64,000 nt of DNA, from the NCBI GenBank assembly GCA_021234155.1, contig JAJEKV010000110.1, positions 2,326,338 through 2,390,337 on the forward strand, in the 5' to 3' direction. The notes beneath the pieces are model-generated. The model was not told where the DNA came from and did no database searches. It saw nothing but the letters and a program-made list of their open reading frames with translations. The stretch's first letter is position 1; every line of letters begins with the position of its first letter. The DNA comes from Isoetes taiwanensis (Eukaryota > Streptophyta > Lycopodiopsida > Isoetales > Isoetaceae). This document shows, one piece after another, positions 9,190 to 20,132 of this stretch. The position numbers and the translations under genes are program-made.

Positions 9190-10448
9190 ATGGCCCGAAC
9201 CAAACAGATTAAAGGAAGCGTCGCCTGTGTGAAACCACCAGCGCCACTGAGGCGGAGATCATTCGGAAGATGCTTCGTGAGAGGCTCGCGAGAGGGGGTC
9301 GTTCGCCTTCGGACGAGGAGCAAGACACGTCCGATCTGATTGATGTCTTCAACCAGCAGGCGGAGCAGGACGAGGCCACATCACCGAACTCCATGGACGA
9401 GGAGACGAGGGAGGTGTATGAAGAAATAGAGCGGGGAGATCCGCAGCAGGAACAAGCGTAAGACCATTCGACGCGACTCACGAGATCCTCGAAAGGGGAT
9501 GAGCAAGTGATGTGTCCGGAGCCGCCAGAGGTAGCGCATCTTAGAAGGTTCATTAGAAAGTACGGCCGCAGTAAGAGAAGGGAAGACAAAAAGAGGAAAA
9601 GGGAGGAAGAGGAACAAAAAGCAGCAGAAGAGAAGAAGAAGGCGAAAGGGAAGTTCGTGGCTGGCATAAGGAGAACGAAGGACTGCCCGCCAAGGAAGAA
9701 GCCGAACCCCAAGATTGTCATCAAGGAGCGGCAACCCGACGAACCCCCAAACCCCTCCGACGACTCTTCTGAGGAGGACTTCAACCCTAATGCTGCAGGT
9801 GGAAGCTCTTCCAAGCACCCAGGCGACGAAAGGGGGAAGTACCGAAAGCAGCCAAGCACTGAAAGCAACCCCAAAGAAGATCAAGTGCGAAGGCCCCCGA
9901 AAGTACCCGGCATGGGATAGAAAGAAGCAACCACGACCTGCCGGGGAAGCCTACGCCACCGGATTGTGGTGAAGATTTACGAGAGGAAGATGAGGGAGCA
10001 CGAGGCCTACATGAAGAAATGGGAGGCCTACAACAAATATTATGAAGAAAACAGGGTCAGGTTCATCGAGGGAGGGCGACCAACGAAGCAGCAAACCTTA
10101 AAGCCGCCACCACCGAAGCCCAAGGTTCCCAAGCCACCACCCAAGAAGAAAGCTGATAGGAAGGAGGTGGAGAGAAGAGCGTTAAGGGAGATTAGACACT
10201 TCCAGCGCAGCTACGGACTTCTAATCCCCCGTGCCCCCTTCGCTCGGTTGGTGCGAGAAGTGATGCAGGCCTACAGAACAGACTTTAGAGTCACGGACGA
10301 GGCGCTGCTGGCAATGCAAGAGGCGGCTGAGGCAAAGATAGTGCAACATTTTGAGGATTCAACAGCTTGCACTATTCACGCCAAGCGGGTAACCCTAATG
10401 CGGCAAGACATGAGTCTTGCGAGCCGTATAAAGGGAGAACGGCCTTAG
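9190..10448 (+). pseudogene. Histone H3-like protein (CENH3-like fold) carried by the retrotransposon
   Basis: The ATG at 9190 opens MARTKQ, identical to the start of histone H3 and close to plant CENH3. One frameshift before 9270 leads to a frame (multiple-of-3 phase) that stays open to 10448 except for TAA at 9459 and TAG at 9918. The middle, about 300 residues, is charged and low-complexity: acidic, then Lys/Arg/Glu-rich, then [20 protein letters not shown] and a Pro/Lys tract. The C-terminus from 10179 is a full H3 fold: [59 protein letters not shown] then stop, exactly where H3 ends. EIRHFQ, LLIP, EALxAxQEAAE and TLMR are CENH3-like, but loop 1 has canonical H3 length. The tail between ARTKQ and helix N is far longer than in any normal H3. 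The ORF has its own TATA box. Breaks may be real or consensus errors. Confidence 0.88.
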
Positions 10449-10595
10449 AAACTTTTGTTGTAAATAATTAAAAATTTTGTAATATAGAGCAATTTTGTGT
10501 ACCTTGATGACATAAACTTGGTTAATTAGAGCAAATTAATAAGTTTTAGCTTTTATTTCAGTGAAATAGGACATTTGCAAGCCGAGAGACATGAT
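10449..10595 (+). other. AT-rich spacer after the H3-like ORF
   Basis: The stretch begins with AAATAATTAAAAATTTTGTAATA-type sequence, plausible as a 3' end and polyadenylation region for cassette 1. No clear signal beyond AT-richness was seen. Confidence 0.35.
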
Positions 10596-10865
10596 GTCTC
10601 ACATTTCGCCACCGGGTCATAAAACTAAAAGTTAGTATTGAAGCGAGGCGCAAGCTGTGAGACCTCGCCCAAACTTGACCAAAACAGCTCCAAATCGACC
10701 AAATAAGGGGTCAATTCTGCCTGATTTGATGAGCCCATCACCCTTACACCATTAGTTTACCCAAATTAGACACCTTTTGATCGAAATGAGACTGATGTCT
10801 CACAGCTCGCGCCTGGTCAAAGAACTAAAAGTTAGTTTTGAAGCGAGGCGCAAGTCGCGTGAGAC
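10596..10865 (+). repeat. Second pair of stem-loop repeats, upstream of cassette 2
   Basis: Units lie at 10596-10663 and 10797-10865 and are homologous to 8721-8787 and 8911-8975. The 10797 unit keeps both arms (CTCACAGCTCGCGCCTGGTC and GCGAGGCGCAAG...GTGAGAC) and the inner ACTAAAAGTTAGT. The spacing between units (about 201 bases start to start) is close to that in the first pair (190). This supports duplication of a whole promoter module. Confidence 0.8.
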
Positions 10866-11054
10866 CTCTTACCATTTCTTCACGGGACTTGTCAAAGTCA
10901 CCTTCAACCTATTGTATAGCATCTTTTAGGTAATCTAGCCTTGTTCAAGCATCCCATATAGTCCTCAAACTCCCATTTTGACCTCAGATAGGCTAGAATT
11001 ACCCAACCCTAGGAAATTTTCAAGTCATCCAAAAATTAGGGTTTTCCCCTTTTC

Positions 11055-11062
11055 TATAAATA
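11055..11062 (+). promoter_or_regulatory. TATA box of cassette 2
   Basis: TATAAATA in the context TTTCTATAAATAGACCCCTCATTT, very like the cassette 1 promoter. An ATG lies 122 bases downstream at 11177. Confidence 0.6.
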
Positions 11063-11176
11063 GACCCCTCATTTCTCAGATAGCACCCTACAAATCTGCT
11101 CCTGCCCTTTTAGCCGATTTCTCAACTCCCTGAGGCGCTCTTGCAACCGTTTGTTACCCTCTTTCGCAATTAATCA

Positions 11177-11882
11177 ATGGCAACCTGATTTCCACAGATG
11201 GTACAGCGCCCGGCGCTCATCTTGCTTGAGGCCGGCGTCGACCAAATCTTCCGGATCTTGAGGAAGGAGGTAGATGTCTAAGCAACCTTTGCACCCCCCG
11301 GCTTATAGTAGAGTCTTGACTCGAAGTTCCAAGCTAGGGTAGAACCCGGCGCTAGTGCAACTCCCCTTGTGTAGGCTATTTTGTTCCTAGACAATCCTGG
11401 CAGGGTAAACATTAGGCGATGTCCCGAACATCGCCAAATACCTCACAAACAAAGGCGATCGCGACACTGAGCCAATGGTCCTAAGCGTCAATGGGACCAA
11501 GTACTTCTCTTTCAACACTGCCTTGGCAATCTTTCTTACCCACCGTGCCGAGAACACCGTGGGGGAAACCTCCATTTCCCCCATGGACGTGGACCCATTA
11601 GCCATAGCAGCAGAGCAACGGCTCCTCACACAGTATGAACAGGAGCAGGAAGGGAAGGAAGAAGACTCGGAAGAACAGGAATCTGAAGAAGAGGAAGACT
11701 ATGTCGAGCTCGACCCAGCGGAGGAGCGGCGACAAGCAGAGCAGGAGTGGCAAGACTTGAAAGAAGCCCGTGAGACTCTCGTGAGTCGCGCCACCCCTCG
11801 GGTTAGGCATCACAAGCCTAGCTCCCATTATTGTCGGAAGGTGAGGAGTTTACGCTCTAAGCGACATTCAAAACCTCCCTGA
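11177..11882 (+). pseudogene. Cassette 2 ORF, possibly histone H2B-like, with acidic extension
   Basis: The ATG at 11177 is followed by a stop after three codons, then in the same frame PALILLEAGVDQIFRILRKE. This lines up without gaps with the H2B helix 1-2 region (pattern A-L-x6-V-x2-I-F-x5-E). In another frame follow YSRVLTRSSK, like the H2B YNKRSTITSRE segment, then NPALVQL, and after about 20 extra codons with stops GDVPNIAKYLTNKGD, like the H2B GELAKHAVSEG helix. Each match is weak alone; the order is what suggests H2B. From 11475 an open frame continues into an acidic stretch (EEDSEEQESEEEEDYVELD) and a basic end. An alternative is a gene private to this element family. Confidence 0.35.
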
Positions 11883-12727
11883 GTGGGGAAAGGGAGTACC
11901 GACCTGAAGAGTTGCTACACCAACTCCGAAGAACGGACTTGGACGACTTCATCGTCCAAGGAGAATCCGACTTCCCCCTCCAAGTAAGGGAAGCCGACAC
12001 TTACACGGGAGAGTTTACCTCCGATATCCAAGCCTACAAAGCAACATCAGGCCCGATTATGGAGGCGCACAAGGCCGAGAACAAGCTACCGGCCGGAGGA
12101 AGAGTTCCTTGCTCTTCGAGGAGCAGATGGGGATCCGCTATGCGACCTCAAACATCCTAACGGCAAGCTCGTCCATGAGAACCTCCCGGGGAGAGGGCAG
12201 CGAATTTGACCTCGGGGAGGCTTCGACCAACAGTCGAGACTACTGGGGAGCTCACCACGGTGGAGGTTGATGACTTCGAAGCGCATTACAGAGCTGGATA
12301 CCGAGTGGCCGAGGACCCGTCTCGCAACGACAGGTCACTACGGTATTACCTGCCACTGCTGATGGATGGAAGAATAGCGGTTATCCACCGCAAGTTCACC
12401 CCCAGAGGCGAGGAAGGAGTATCGTTGCTGATTGCACTCTCAGGATTCGGCCGGCATGCGCGGTTACCCCTTAACACCGAGTATGCAATCCTGGTGAAGA
12501 GAGCGGTAGCACTCGACGTCTTCGACTTCGCCATACCTTAAAGCGGCAGCAAGACTGCCGATGTTGGCGACTTATACCTCCCACCGCAGAATAGAAGATT
12601 TGGCAAGAGCATTACAAGGTGGATCTCCAGCCAATGTCCTTAGGAACTTGGGCCATTCAGTGGGAACAGCCCAAGTGAAAAAGTTCCTGGAGGATAATCC
12701 ATCTTACCGGCGACAACAGGAATGATT
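11883..12727 (+). pseudogene. Unrecognised coding remains of cassette 2
   Basis: Short open stretches in changing frames lie at 11912-12160 (LRRTDLDDFIVQ...), 12206-12541 (with VEVDDFEAHYRAGYRVAEDP and HRKFTPRGEEG) and about 12561-12725 (HRRIEDLARALQGGSPANV, ending RRQQE then stop). Amino-acid composition looks protein-like and the frames follow one another, so this was probably one longer ORF now broken. I do not recognise a family and assign no function. Confidence 0.4.
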
Positions 12728-12892
12728 AGCCGTAGTTGTAATTTCTGTATTAGCGTAATATAAATATAAATATAATATTCTCTTGCACTATAAATGTTTT
12801 GTTGATATATTTTGTGTCCCCCCTAACCATGCCAACAAACATAAACAATCCAAGAAAACAAGGAAAACTAACCATGTAGCTATGAACCACTT

Positions 12893-14128
12893 GTGTATGC
12901 AGCTAGAGGCCTAAGCGCAGGAGAACGACAACTGCGGGAACTTATAGAGGAACAGAGTCCGCCCAGGCCACGCCCGGCAAGGAACCTGCTTGAAGAATTT
13001 GGACAAATGACCCCAGAAGAAGAAATATCGCAAATGAGGACGGACCTCGAACAGATAAAGGCTTTGCTAGCCGCACAAGCAGGAGCAGGTTCGGTGGGTA
13101 ACGCTCAACTGCCGCAAGCATCAGCTCGGAGAACAGGTAGAGACAGGAAGAGCAACAAGAGAGGAAGGTCCCCCAGTTCGGACTCCTCCGATTCAAGCTC
13201 AGATTCAGACTCCGGTTCCGAGGAAGAAGAAGAGCAGAACCAAGACCGAACAGATGGAAGGCAGAGGAACGCCCCGGACGGACGACAAAGGGACACAAGA
13301 ACCTCTGACTACCAGAAGAAGGTAGATTCTGCACTGGGCAATGTATGGAAGGCCCGGAAACTGGAACAGTTCTCGGGGGAGAACAGGTCAGGATTAGAAG
13401 CAGAGGCATGGCTGGACGAAATGAGTGAGTACGGCAATGCTTATGGCATGAAGGATAAGGACAAAGGTAGAGTGGCAACAGCCAACTTGAAAGGAGCCGC
13501 ACGAATTTGGTGGAAAGGTTATGCAAAGGCACATGGCTTAAGCAGGGATGCTTGCAGGTTCAAGAAGTTTGCTAAAGCCTTCAAGCGCCATTACGTTCCA
13601 AGAGAGCACAAGTCCAGTATGATGCAGCAGTTCTACAGGTTGCAGCAAGGCAACAAGTCAGTACAGAAATACACGGAGGAATTTATGAGGCTAAGGCTGT
13701 ATGTGCCAAAGTTAGGTGAGAAGCATGCAGTGGAAAGCTACATTGAAGGTCTGAATGAGGAGATCCGCAAGCTTGTAAGGGCAATAAACCCTAGAACAGT
13801 ATCAGAAGCGGAGTCCAAGGCAATAAGCTTGCAAGGAACAGGACCTCAGAATAGCGGGCAGAGGCAGCAGTATTACCAAGATAAAGGCAAGGCAGCAGGC
13901 AGTTTTAGCCCGAGGACAGCCAGCCCAGGACCAGCTAGAGCCCCATATAGTGGCAATCAAGGGAAGCAGCAGGAGAAGAAGCAGGTGTCTTTCAAAGACA
14001 AACAGGAAGGGTCAAACTACTCCAAAGCAGTGCGATCCTTTCTGCAGGCCATGCCCAAGGAAAAGAGACAGGAGTGCATAGAAAAAGCGACTTTGTTTGG
14101 TGCTTCGGCCAAAGCCATAGAGACGTGA
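12893..14128 (+). pseudogene. gypsy gag (inner element), zinc knuckle lost
   Basis: Collinear with the outer gag from the Pro-rich N-terminus through the Ser/Asp/Glu stretch and capsid domain (ARIWWKGYAKAHGL, FMRLRLYVPKLG). It diverges after RQECIEKA: where the outer copy reads CFRCFQPGHRTANC, small indels give LFGASAKAIET and a stop. The capsid part should be intact, but RNA binding by the CCHC knuckle and the link to pol are lost. The frame opens with GTG at 12893 in the same position as the outer copy. Confidence 0.85.
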
Positions 14129-15055
14129 ACCGCCCATATGTCATGAGTGCGCGGGCCAGCGAGAGTTGGGAGATTGGGACACTCGACCGGGACGGCGGCG
14201 AGGAGGCCCGCTGACTACATTCAAGGTGAGTGTCATATCTTTGCCGCATAATAGATACAGAGCAAGCAGAGAGCCGATAAAGTAATTTCCACGATTGGGA
14301 AAGGCCAAGGCCAAGTCATTTATAGTCCCGATAGATTCGGGAAGTAGCCATAACTTTGCATCTCCCGAATGGTTCAAATGTTGAAGTTGAAACCATTAAA
14401 GTCAAAGCCAAGGCCCGTTGTCTTAGCAAGTGGAGCAATAAAGGCGACGGCGGGTAAAAGAATCAACTTTGACATCGACTTGCCGGGATTAAGATCCGGA
14501 TGGGGCGGAAGTAATGGGCATCGGCAAATCGACTTGATAATAGGTATGGAGTACCTTGGACCAAAGGGGCCATTATTGATTGTGGAAAACGGAAGGTGAC
14601 CTTCCCAACACCCGACGGCAAGATCATTGAGATACTTGGTAAAGAAGTTGTTCCCATCATGCGGTGTATGTCTTCTAAACATTTGTTCAAGTGCATCAAG
14701 AGTGAGCAAGTGGCATACATCTTCAAGCTTGAGATTAGTGAGCGAATTGGAAGGAAGCAAAGAAGACAAGATGCTCGGCAAGTTGCCGAAAGCAAATAGC
14801 TAAGTTGATCCGCGGAGTTCCACGATCTCTTTCGGATGAGATCAAGCGGCTCCCTCCTTATAGGGAGTCGAGTGCGAGATAGCTTTTCGAACCGGGAACA
14901 AAAGCCAACAAGCAAGGCTCCATATAGAATGACAACGCAAGAGTTGTCGGAGCTGAAGAAGCGATTCGGGAGCTGCTTTCGACCTAGGTTTCATTAGACC
15001 TAGTGTCTCGCCGTTTGGAGCGCCCATTCTTTTTGTCAAGAAGAAGGATGGATCT
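14129..15055 (+). pseudogene. gypsy protease and RT start (inner element), multiply frameshifted
   Basis: Nucleotide-level match to outer 4843-5655 with many 1-2-base indels. Fragments of the protease frame are readable (MVQMLKLKPLKSKPRPVVLASGA at 14369, DLIIGMEYLGP, TFPTPDGKIIEI at 14596). Nearly every lesion falls on a CAG or CTG of the outer copy, so at least some breaks may be sequence-consensus errors rather than decay. Confidence 0.8.
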
Positions 15056-16567
15056 TTGAGGATGTGCATAGACTATAGACAGTTGAATAAGCACACCATT
15101 AAGAACAAGTATGCGCTTCCAAGATCAGACGACTTGATGGATCAGCTTCAAGGAGCAAAGATCTTCTCCAAAATCGACTTAAGGTCGGGTTATCATCAGA
15201 TACGGATAAAGGAGGAAGATATCCACAAGACCGCCTTCAGGACGCGGTATGGGCATTATGAGTTCACGGTAATGCCTTTCGGCTTATCAAATGCCCCCGC
15301 AACGTTCATGAGGCTCATGAACGATATCTTCAGGGAGTTCCTGGACACCTTTGTGATTGTTTTCTTTGATGACATTTTGGTGTATAGCAGATCCCTTGAA
15401 GAGCACGTGCAACACTTGAGAAGGGTGCTAGAGAAGTTGAAGAGGCACCAGTTGTACGCCAAGTTGTCGAAGTGCCACTTCGCAACAGAGAAGGTGGAAT
15501 ACCTTGGTCATGTGATCTCAGCAGAAGGCATCTCAACGGACCCTGCCAAGATTGAAGCAGTGATTCAGTGGCCGGCGCCGAAGAATGTGCATGAGGTCAG
15601 AAGTTTTCTCGGGCTAGCAGGGTACTACAGGAAGTTCGTGAAGAACTTTGCTAAGATAGCAGCCCCGTTAACAGACCTGACGAGGGCAGAGAAGGTGAAA
15701 GATTGGGTAGAGCATTGGCACAAGAAAGCCCAAAAGGGGTTTGAATTGTTGAAAGAAGCTCTGACGACAGCCCCTGTCTTGACCTTGCCGGACCCGGAGA
15801 AAGATAAGCTTGTAGCAACAGATGCGAGTAAGATAGCTACAGGTGCAGTGCTTATGCAAGAAGAGCGTGTGGTAGCATATGATTCCAGGAAGATGAACGA
15901 CGCCGAGACGCGCTACCCAACGCACGATCAGGAATTGCTTGCGGTTGTCAGGGCATTAAGAATATGGAGGCACTATCTCTTGGGAAGGAAGTTCCAATTG
16001 GATACCGACCATCAGAGCCTCCAATATGTATTCACGCAACCACATCTTAATCTGAGGCAGCGGAGATGGATGGAGTTCCTCGAAGAATATGACTTTGATA
16101 TAGTCTACAAGCCGGGGAAACTCAATGTGGTAGCAGATGCGCTTTCAAGGCATCCCCTGACAACTAGAGTGCATTGCAATGCAATTTCGACGCTCTCCAG
16201 CGACTTTGGTAAGAAGATTGAAGAGTCCTTGCCAACGGATGTGGATTTCAGGGAAGTATGGGCAAGCCTCTCTAAGGAGGCTAGAACAGATAAAGAGCGG
16301 GAGGCCTTCAAGCATTATAAGAAGGAAGGCAACCTGTTATACCATAAGAACAAGTTGTGCGTACCCGAATCATCAGGTGTAAGGAAGTTGATCCTCCATG
16401 ACACGCACAACAGCCCAATAGCTGGCCATGCGGGATTCATGAAAACATATTTCAAAGTGCGCAGCAGCTATTATTGGCCAGGAATGAAGAAGCAAATAGC
16501 TCGCTACATCAAGGAATGTCAGCTATGCCGGCCAGACGGCGGGAGCAGCTTAATTCGGGGGCATTAG
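15056..16567 (+). CDS. gypsy pol: RT, RNase H and integrase zinc region (inner element)
   Basis: Open for 503 codons. The RT motifs are [17 protein letters not shown], the [14 protein letters not shown] region, and FFDDILVYS at about residue 105. RNase H has [33 protein letters not shown] and VADALSRHP. The integrase N-terminal zinc region follows ([27 protein letters not shown]), ending by frameshift just after CRPDGG. Enzymatically this is the best preserved part of the element, though its upstream frame is disrupted. The first codon listed is the start of clean frame, not a natural start. Confidence 0.9.
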   Translation: MRMCIDYRQLNKHTIKNKYALPRSDDLMDQLQGAKIFSKIDLRSGYHQIRIKEEDIHKTAFRTRYGHYEFTVMPFGLSNAPATFMRLMNDIFREFLDTFVIVFFDDILVYSRSLEEHVQHLRRVLEKLKRHQLYAKLSKCHFATEKVEYLGHVISAEGISTDPAKIEAVIQWPAPKNVHEVRSFLGLAGYYRKFVKNFAKIAAPLTDLTRAEKVKDWVEHWHKKAQKGFELLKEALTTAPVLTLPDPEKDKLVATDASKIATGAVLMQEERVVAYDSRKMNDAETRYPTHDQELLAVVRALRIWRHYLLGRKFQLDTDHQSLQYVFTQPHLNLRQRRWMEFLEEYDFDIVYKPGKLNVVADALSRHPLTTRVHCNAISTLSSDFGKKIEESLPTDVDFREVWASLSKEARTDKEREAFKHYKKEGNLLYHKNKLCVPESSGVRKLILHDTHNSPIAGHAGFMKTYFKVRSSYYWPGMKKQIARYIKECQLCRPDGGSSLIRGH

Positions 16568-17094
16568 AGCCATTAGCGGTGCCAAACGCTAAGTGGGAGG
16601 TAATCAGCATGGATTTCATCACGGGACTCCCAAGAACAGCGAGAGGCAAGGATGCCTTGATGGTAGTGGTCGACAAGTTGTCGAAGATGGCACATTTTGT
16701 GCCTTGCAGGACCACAGATACAGCTATGGATACAGCAAAGCTCTTCACCAAAGAGATCTTCAGGCTTCATGGCATGCCAAGGGAGATTATCTCCGACAGG
16801 GATCCGAAGTTCATGAGTGCCTTTTGGCAAGACCTCTTTGCGACGATTCAGACCAAGCTATCCATGAGCACGGCGGTATCATCCTCAGACGGATGGCGAG
16901 GACGGGGCGGACCAACAGGATTTTTAGAGGACATGCTACGAAACTATGTCCGGAATAAGCAAGGTATGTGGGAAGAATTTATTCACTTGGTGGAGTTTGC
17001 ATACAATAGCACCAAGGGGAATCATCCCAAATGTCGCCGTTTATGATCAATTACGACTCTCGATTGCCTAACTCGGACACTTGGCACAACCCCC
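16568..17094 (+). pseudogene. gypsy integrase catalytic core (inner element), broken
   Basis: The frame from 16474 continues with ISMDFITGLPRTARGKDAL, VVDKLSKMAHFVPC and IISDRDPKFMSAFW, which hold the first two catalytic Asp residues of the DDE triad. The third region is garbled: where the outer copy has AYHPQTDGQTERTNRI, this copy reads SSSDGWRGRGGPTGF, so the catalytic Glu is lost. The frame ends at 17046, with a further broken stretch to 17094. Confidence 0.85.
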
Positions 17095-17709
17095 GTGTCA
17101 AAAGTGGAAGTTTCGCAGCAGATGTTGGCTGATATGCAGCAGCTTGTGGAAGAGGTTCGAGGGTATCTGCTAGCAGCAAGAAGTCGACAAAAGAGCATCG
17201 CCGACAAGCATCGAACAGTAAGGGAGTTCAAAGTTGGAGATGATGTTTGGCTCAAGATCAAGGTGAAGCAGGCGAAGCTCAGGATTGGGAATTGCAAGAA
17301 GCTTGCTCCAAGGTGGGCTGGACCTTTCAGAATAGTCGAGAGAGTAGGTAATCAAGCCTACAAGCTAAACTTGCCAGCACACCTAAAGATTCATAAGGTC
17401 TTCCATGTGAGTTTGTTGAAGAAGCACACTCCAAATCCAGACGAAGTCTTGGACACTCCAACGTTGTTGGAAATGACAGAGGAGCAGCTGGAAATAGTTC
17501 CAGAAATGATTCTTGATAAAGCTTTCAAGAAGACAAGGAGGTCGGAGTTCCTCCAATACTTGGTCAAGTGGAAACACTTGCCAGTGGAAGACGCGACGTG
17601 GGTACTTAAGAAGGATTTAGTAAAGCAGTACCCACAGTTTATGGAGCAATGGGACGGCAAGGTCATCTCCGAAGAAATCGGCTCAGGCATGTCGATTTGC
17701 GTAGGTTAA
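17095..17709 (+). CDS. gypsy integrase C-terminus with chromodomain (inner element)
   Basis: This segment continues integrase with the GPF/Y-type module (KLAPRWAGPFRIVERVGNQAY, HKVFHVSLLKKH) and then a chromodomain: ILDKAFKKTRRSEFLQYLVK, WKHLPVEDATWVLKKDL, ending at TAG-type stop 17709. In chromoviruses this domain directs integration to chromatin carrying particular histone marks. The core aromatic and YLVKW...ATW pattern is present. It is in a separate frame only because of upstream breaks. Confidence 0.88.
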   Translation: MSKVEVSQQMLADMQQLVEEVRGYLLAARSRQKSIADKHRTVREFKVGDDVWLKIKVKQAKLRIGNCKKLAPRWAGPFRIVERVGNQAYKLNLPAHLKIHKVFHVSLLKKHTPNPDEVLDTPTLLEMTEEQLEIVPEMILDKAFKKTRRSEFLQYLVKWKHLPVEDATWVLKKDLVKQYPQFMEQWDGKVISEEIGSGMSICVG

Positions 17710-18577
17710 TTCTTGTGTAGTTAGGATTAATCTACGCATGCCACCTATGCTTGGTATGGGTCGCATGTGTTGTTACCGATGATGAGACCACTACGGGGAT
17801 CTCTAGGGCGTGGTGTAATGTCAACGTAGGCATGACCGCGTTTTCGCTTGGGCGAGTGGAAGGTAGATTAGAAAGTCTACTTCTGTCCCACGGAAGTAGA
17901 CGACCTCGAGAGAAAGGAGGTCATTAAGGAATGCACTGATAGGAAAAGCACCTCTAGCCCCATATATGCTTTGATAGGAGAAATCAGGCCTTCACGCCCC
18001 ATATACGGGAAGGACCTATCCTCCACGCTGGGCAACTAGGGTGTAGGCATGAGCGGCATATAGGCACATAGGTGCTGTCTCCACGGCCATAATGGAAGAT
18101 TCACCCTCTTCCTACGCCGGGAGATTAGCCATGCATCCATGTAGATAGGTGGGGTGGTCACCATATAACCAAAAATTTATTAAATAATTAAAACGGTACT
18201 AACGTAGTGTCGACCTGCAGGCCAGTAGAGCGCTCCGGAGGGCAAGGAGGTCGAGCTACGAAGACTTGCAACACAAGTTTTGTTGGAATGTGTTGCAAGG
18301 AATGAAGAGTACCTCGGACAATAATTATAGATATGAAATGTTGAAATTTTGTCTAACTTAAGATAGTGAATAACTTGTTAATGGTGTTATGAATTGTTAA
18401 GTATTCCATAGTATGATGACGTGATAATGTTTTAAAAATATTACCTTAGGGTAATCCTGGTAAATGTATAACTATTATATTGTATGCATCACGTTGATTG
18501 CAGATTGCAGATTAGGAAGATCCCAAGGTGGGGAGACCCACGATGCTGCGGACAGCATCATTTCAAGGTGGGGAGAA
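17710..18577 (+). other. 3' noncoding region and purine tract of inner gypsy
   Basis: No gene seen. It is highly similar to 21457-22345 of the outer element. It ends in CAAGGTGGGGAGAA (about 18564-18577), the presumed plus-strand primer; a second near copy of the same purine run lies about 35 bases earlier (CCCAAGGTGGGGAGACC). Confidence 0.8.
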
Positions 18578-20132
18578 TGTGACGTTCCAGCACAGTATAC
18601 GGTCCCAGGACGTATACTGTACTGCCCCGTCACGCGTACACGCCACTCCGACCGACGTGTACGCCAACGGATAGCCAGGTAAGTAGCCCTAGGGGCAACT
18701 TGCTAGGAGTGTTCATATATTATTAATGTGCACATGTGCACATTAATGTGGGCACACCTTTCCATGTTGGCATATTTTGCCACCTAGCCATTAAAGGCAA
18801 GTGGGGCCTTTCCAATTATCCCACATGCCAAAATGGGTAATTGGAAACCCTAGCCTAAACCCCATGTCTATTTAGGGTAGGAAAACCCTAGCTTGCTAGT
18901 TTTCGTCCTTAGGGTTTTAGAGCTCAGTTTTGGCTGCCCCAGGAGCCAAAACCGCCTCCCAGACGCCGCCCAAGCGAATTGCGCCATCAGTTCCCCTGAA
19001 TTCGATCAGCCCAGCAGGATGGTTGAACTCAGGTCAGGAGGAGCCACTCAAGGATCAGGTATTTGGTCAATTTAATAGCTTAAACCGTCTTCTAGTCATA
19101 GAATCAGTAGGTTTAGACTATTAAATTGCCCATAGCAGCTATCTAGATCTTAGATCTCGGACACTAACTAAAGAACCTAACTCTATGATTAGATCTAGTT
19201 CTTTAGTTCTTCTGTGATGTATTTGGATGATGTATCTCTGTGAACTCCTTGTATTGGGAAGGGGGGTAGAGGCCCTAAAGCTTGTAGTTGATGCTCCTAG
19301 AGTAGCCTCTCTAGCACACTGTAGATTCGGCCTGTGCACAAGAACCACACCTGGTTGTGGGTGAAGGGGCCAGACTGGCTTAGAAGGAGGTTCGTGTTCT
19401 GACTCTTGAATGATCCCTATGGTGTGTTAGTGCTACCGGGGATCATTGTGACTAGGTCTAATGGCTTACCACTGAGTGCGGGTAAGGCATGGGCTCGACA
19501 CCCGTGAAGTGGTGTACACTTTCCAGTGGGTTCATCCGAATACAGGCGGTGGCCCTCTAGTCACCTTGAGTCGCAAGATGTAGACCTCTCGGAGGGAGTG
19601 ATCCCTACCTGCCCCATCGGGCTGGGAGATGAAACCCGTGAATAGCCCTTTTGGCTATGCATCCCGTGGGCTGATCGAGTCCCAACACTTTTCAGCCTAC
19701 TCTGCAAAGTGTGCACAGGAGGGGCGGATGGAGTGGACAACCCTAGGCCATGTTCATATGCCAGCCAACTCCATTGCCATGAATTCTGTCTGCAATGAAC
19801 TCTGGAGACCCAAGCCGTCAGTCACTCCCTTGAGTCTGAGCCTTGGGTAGGATTCCCTATGTGATGTGTTGACCATTGTCTATGCAGATGTTGATATACC
19901 ACCCCTCTGGGTGGATGGAGGATTCTGTTGGTACTGACATGTATGTTTACGCTTCCGCAGCTAGGTAGGCCCTGAGGGAGACAGGGTAGAATGACACCTT
20001 CACTCTTCCCACTGGGACTCGTTACGGGTGCAGTGATATGTGGAGGGCCCTGTATCAGCATGAAGCTGGTGTGGGGGAAGAACTCCTGTTTGTATACGGT
20101 GAGAGCACCGTATGCGAGTAGGGGACGTCACA
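18578..20132 (+). repeat. 3' LTR of inner gypsy
   Basis: This 1555-bp LTR has the same ends as the 5' LTR. It resembles the outer LTR at CAG/CTG sites where the 5' LTR differs, so it is the better guide to the family sequence. Confidence 0.93.

Larger units (their letters stand above)
6960..20132 (+). mobile_element. Inner complete Ty3/gypsy chromodomain element with histone-like leader genes
   Basis: The 13,173-bp element has two LTRs with matching ends TGTGACG...ACGTCACA, a PBS, a leader of 4.4 kb, gag, pol, a purine tract and a 5-bp target duplication. The leader is far longer than in ordinary gypsy elements and holds two TATA-led cassettes (9078-10448 and 11055-12727), the first coding for a histone H3-like fold. 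Gag and integrase are broken in this copy, although RT and RNase H are open. Confidence 0.93.

Noticed and set aside
11198-11281. Histone H4-like reading of PALILLEAGVDQIF (compare the H4 PAIRRLARRGGVKRI region)
   Set aside because: It needs a gap and no later H4 segment follows; the H2B alignment is ungapped and has further collinear matches.
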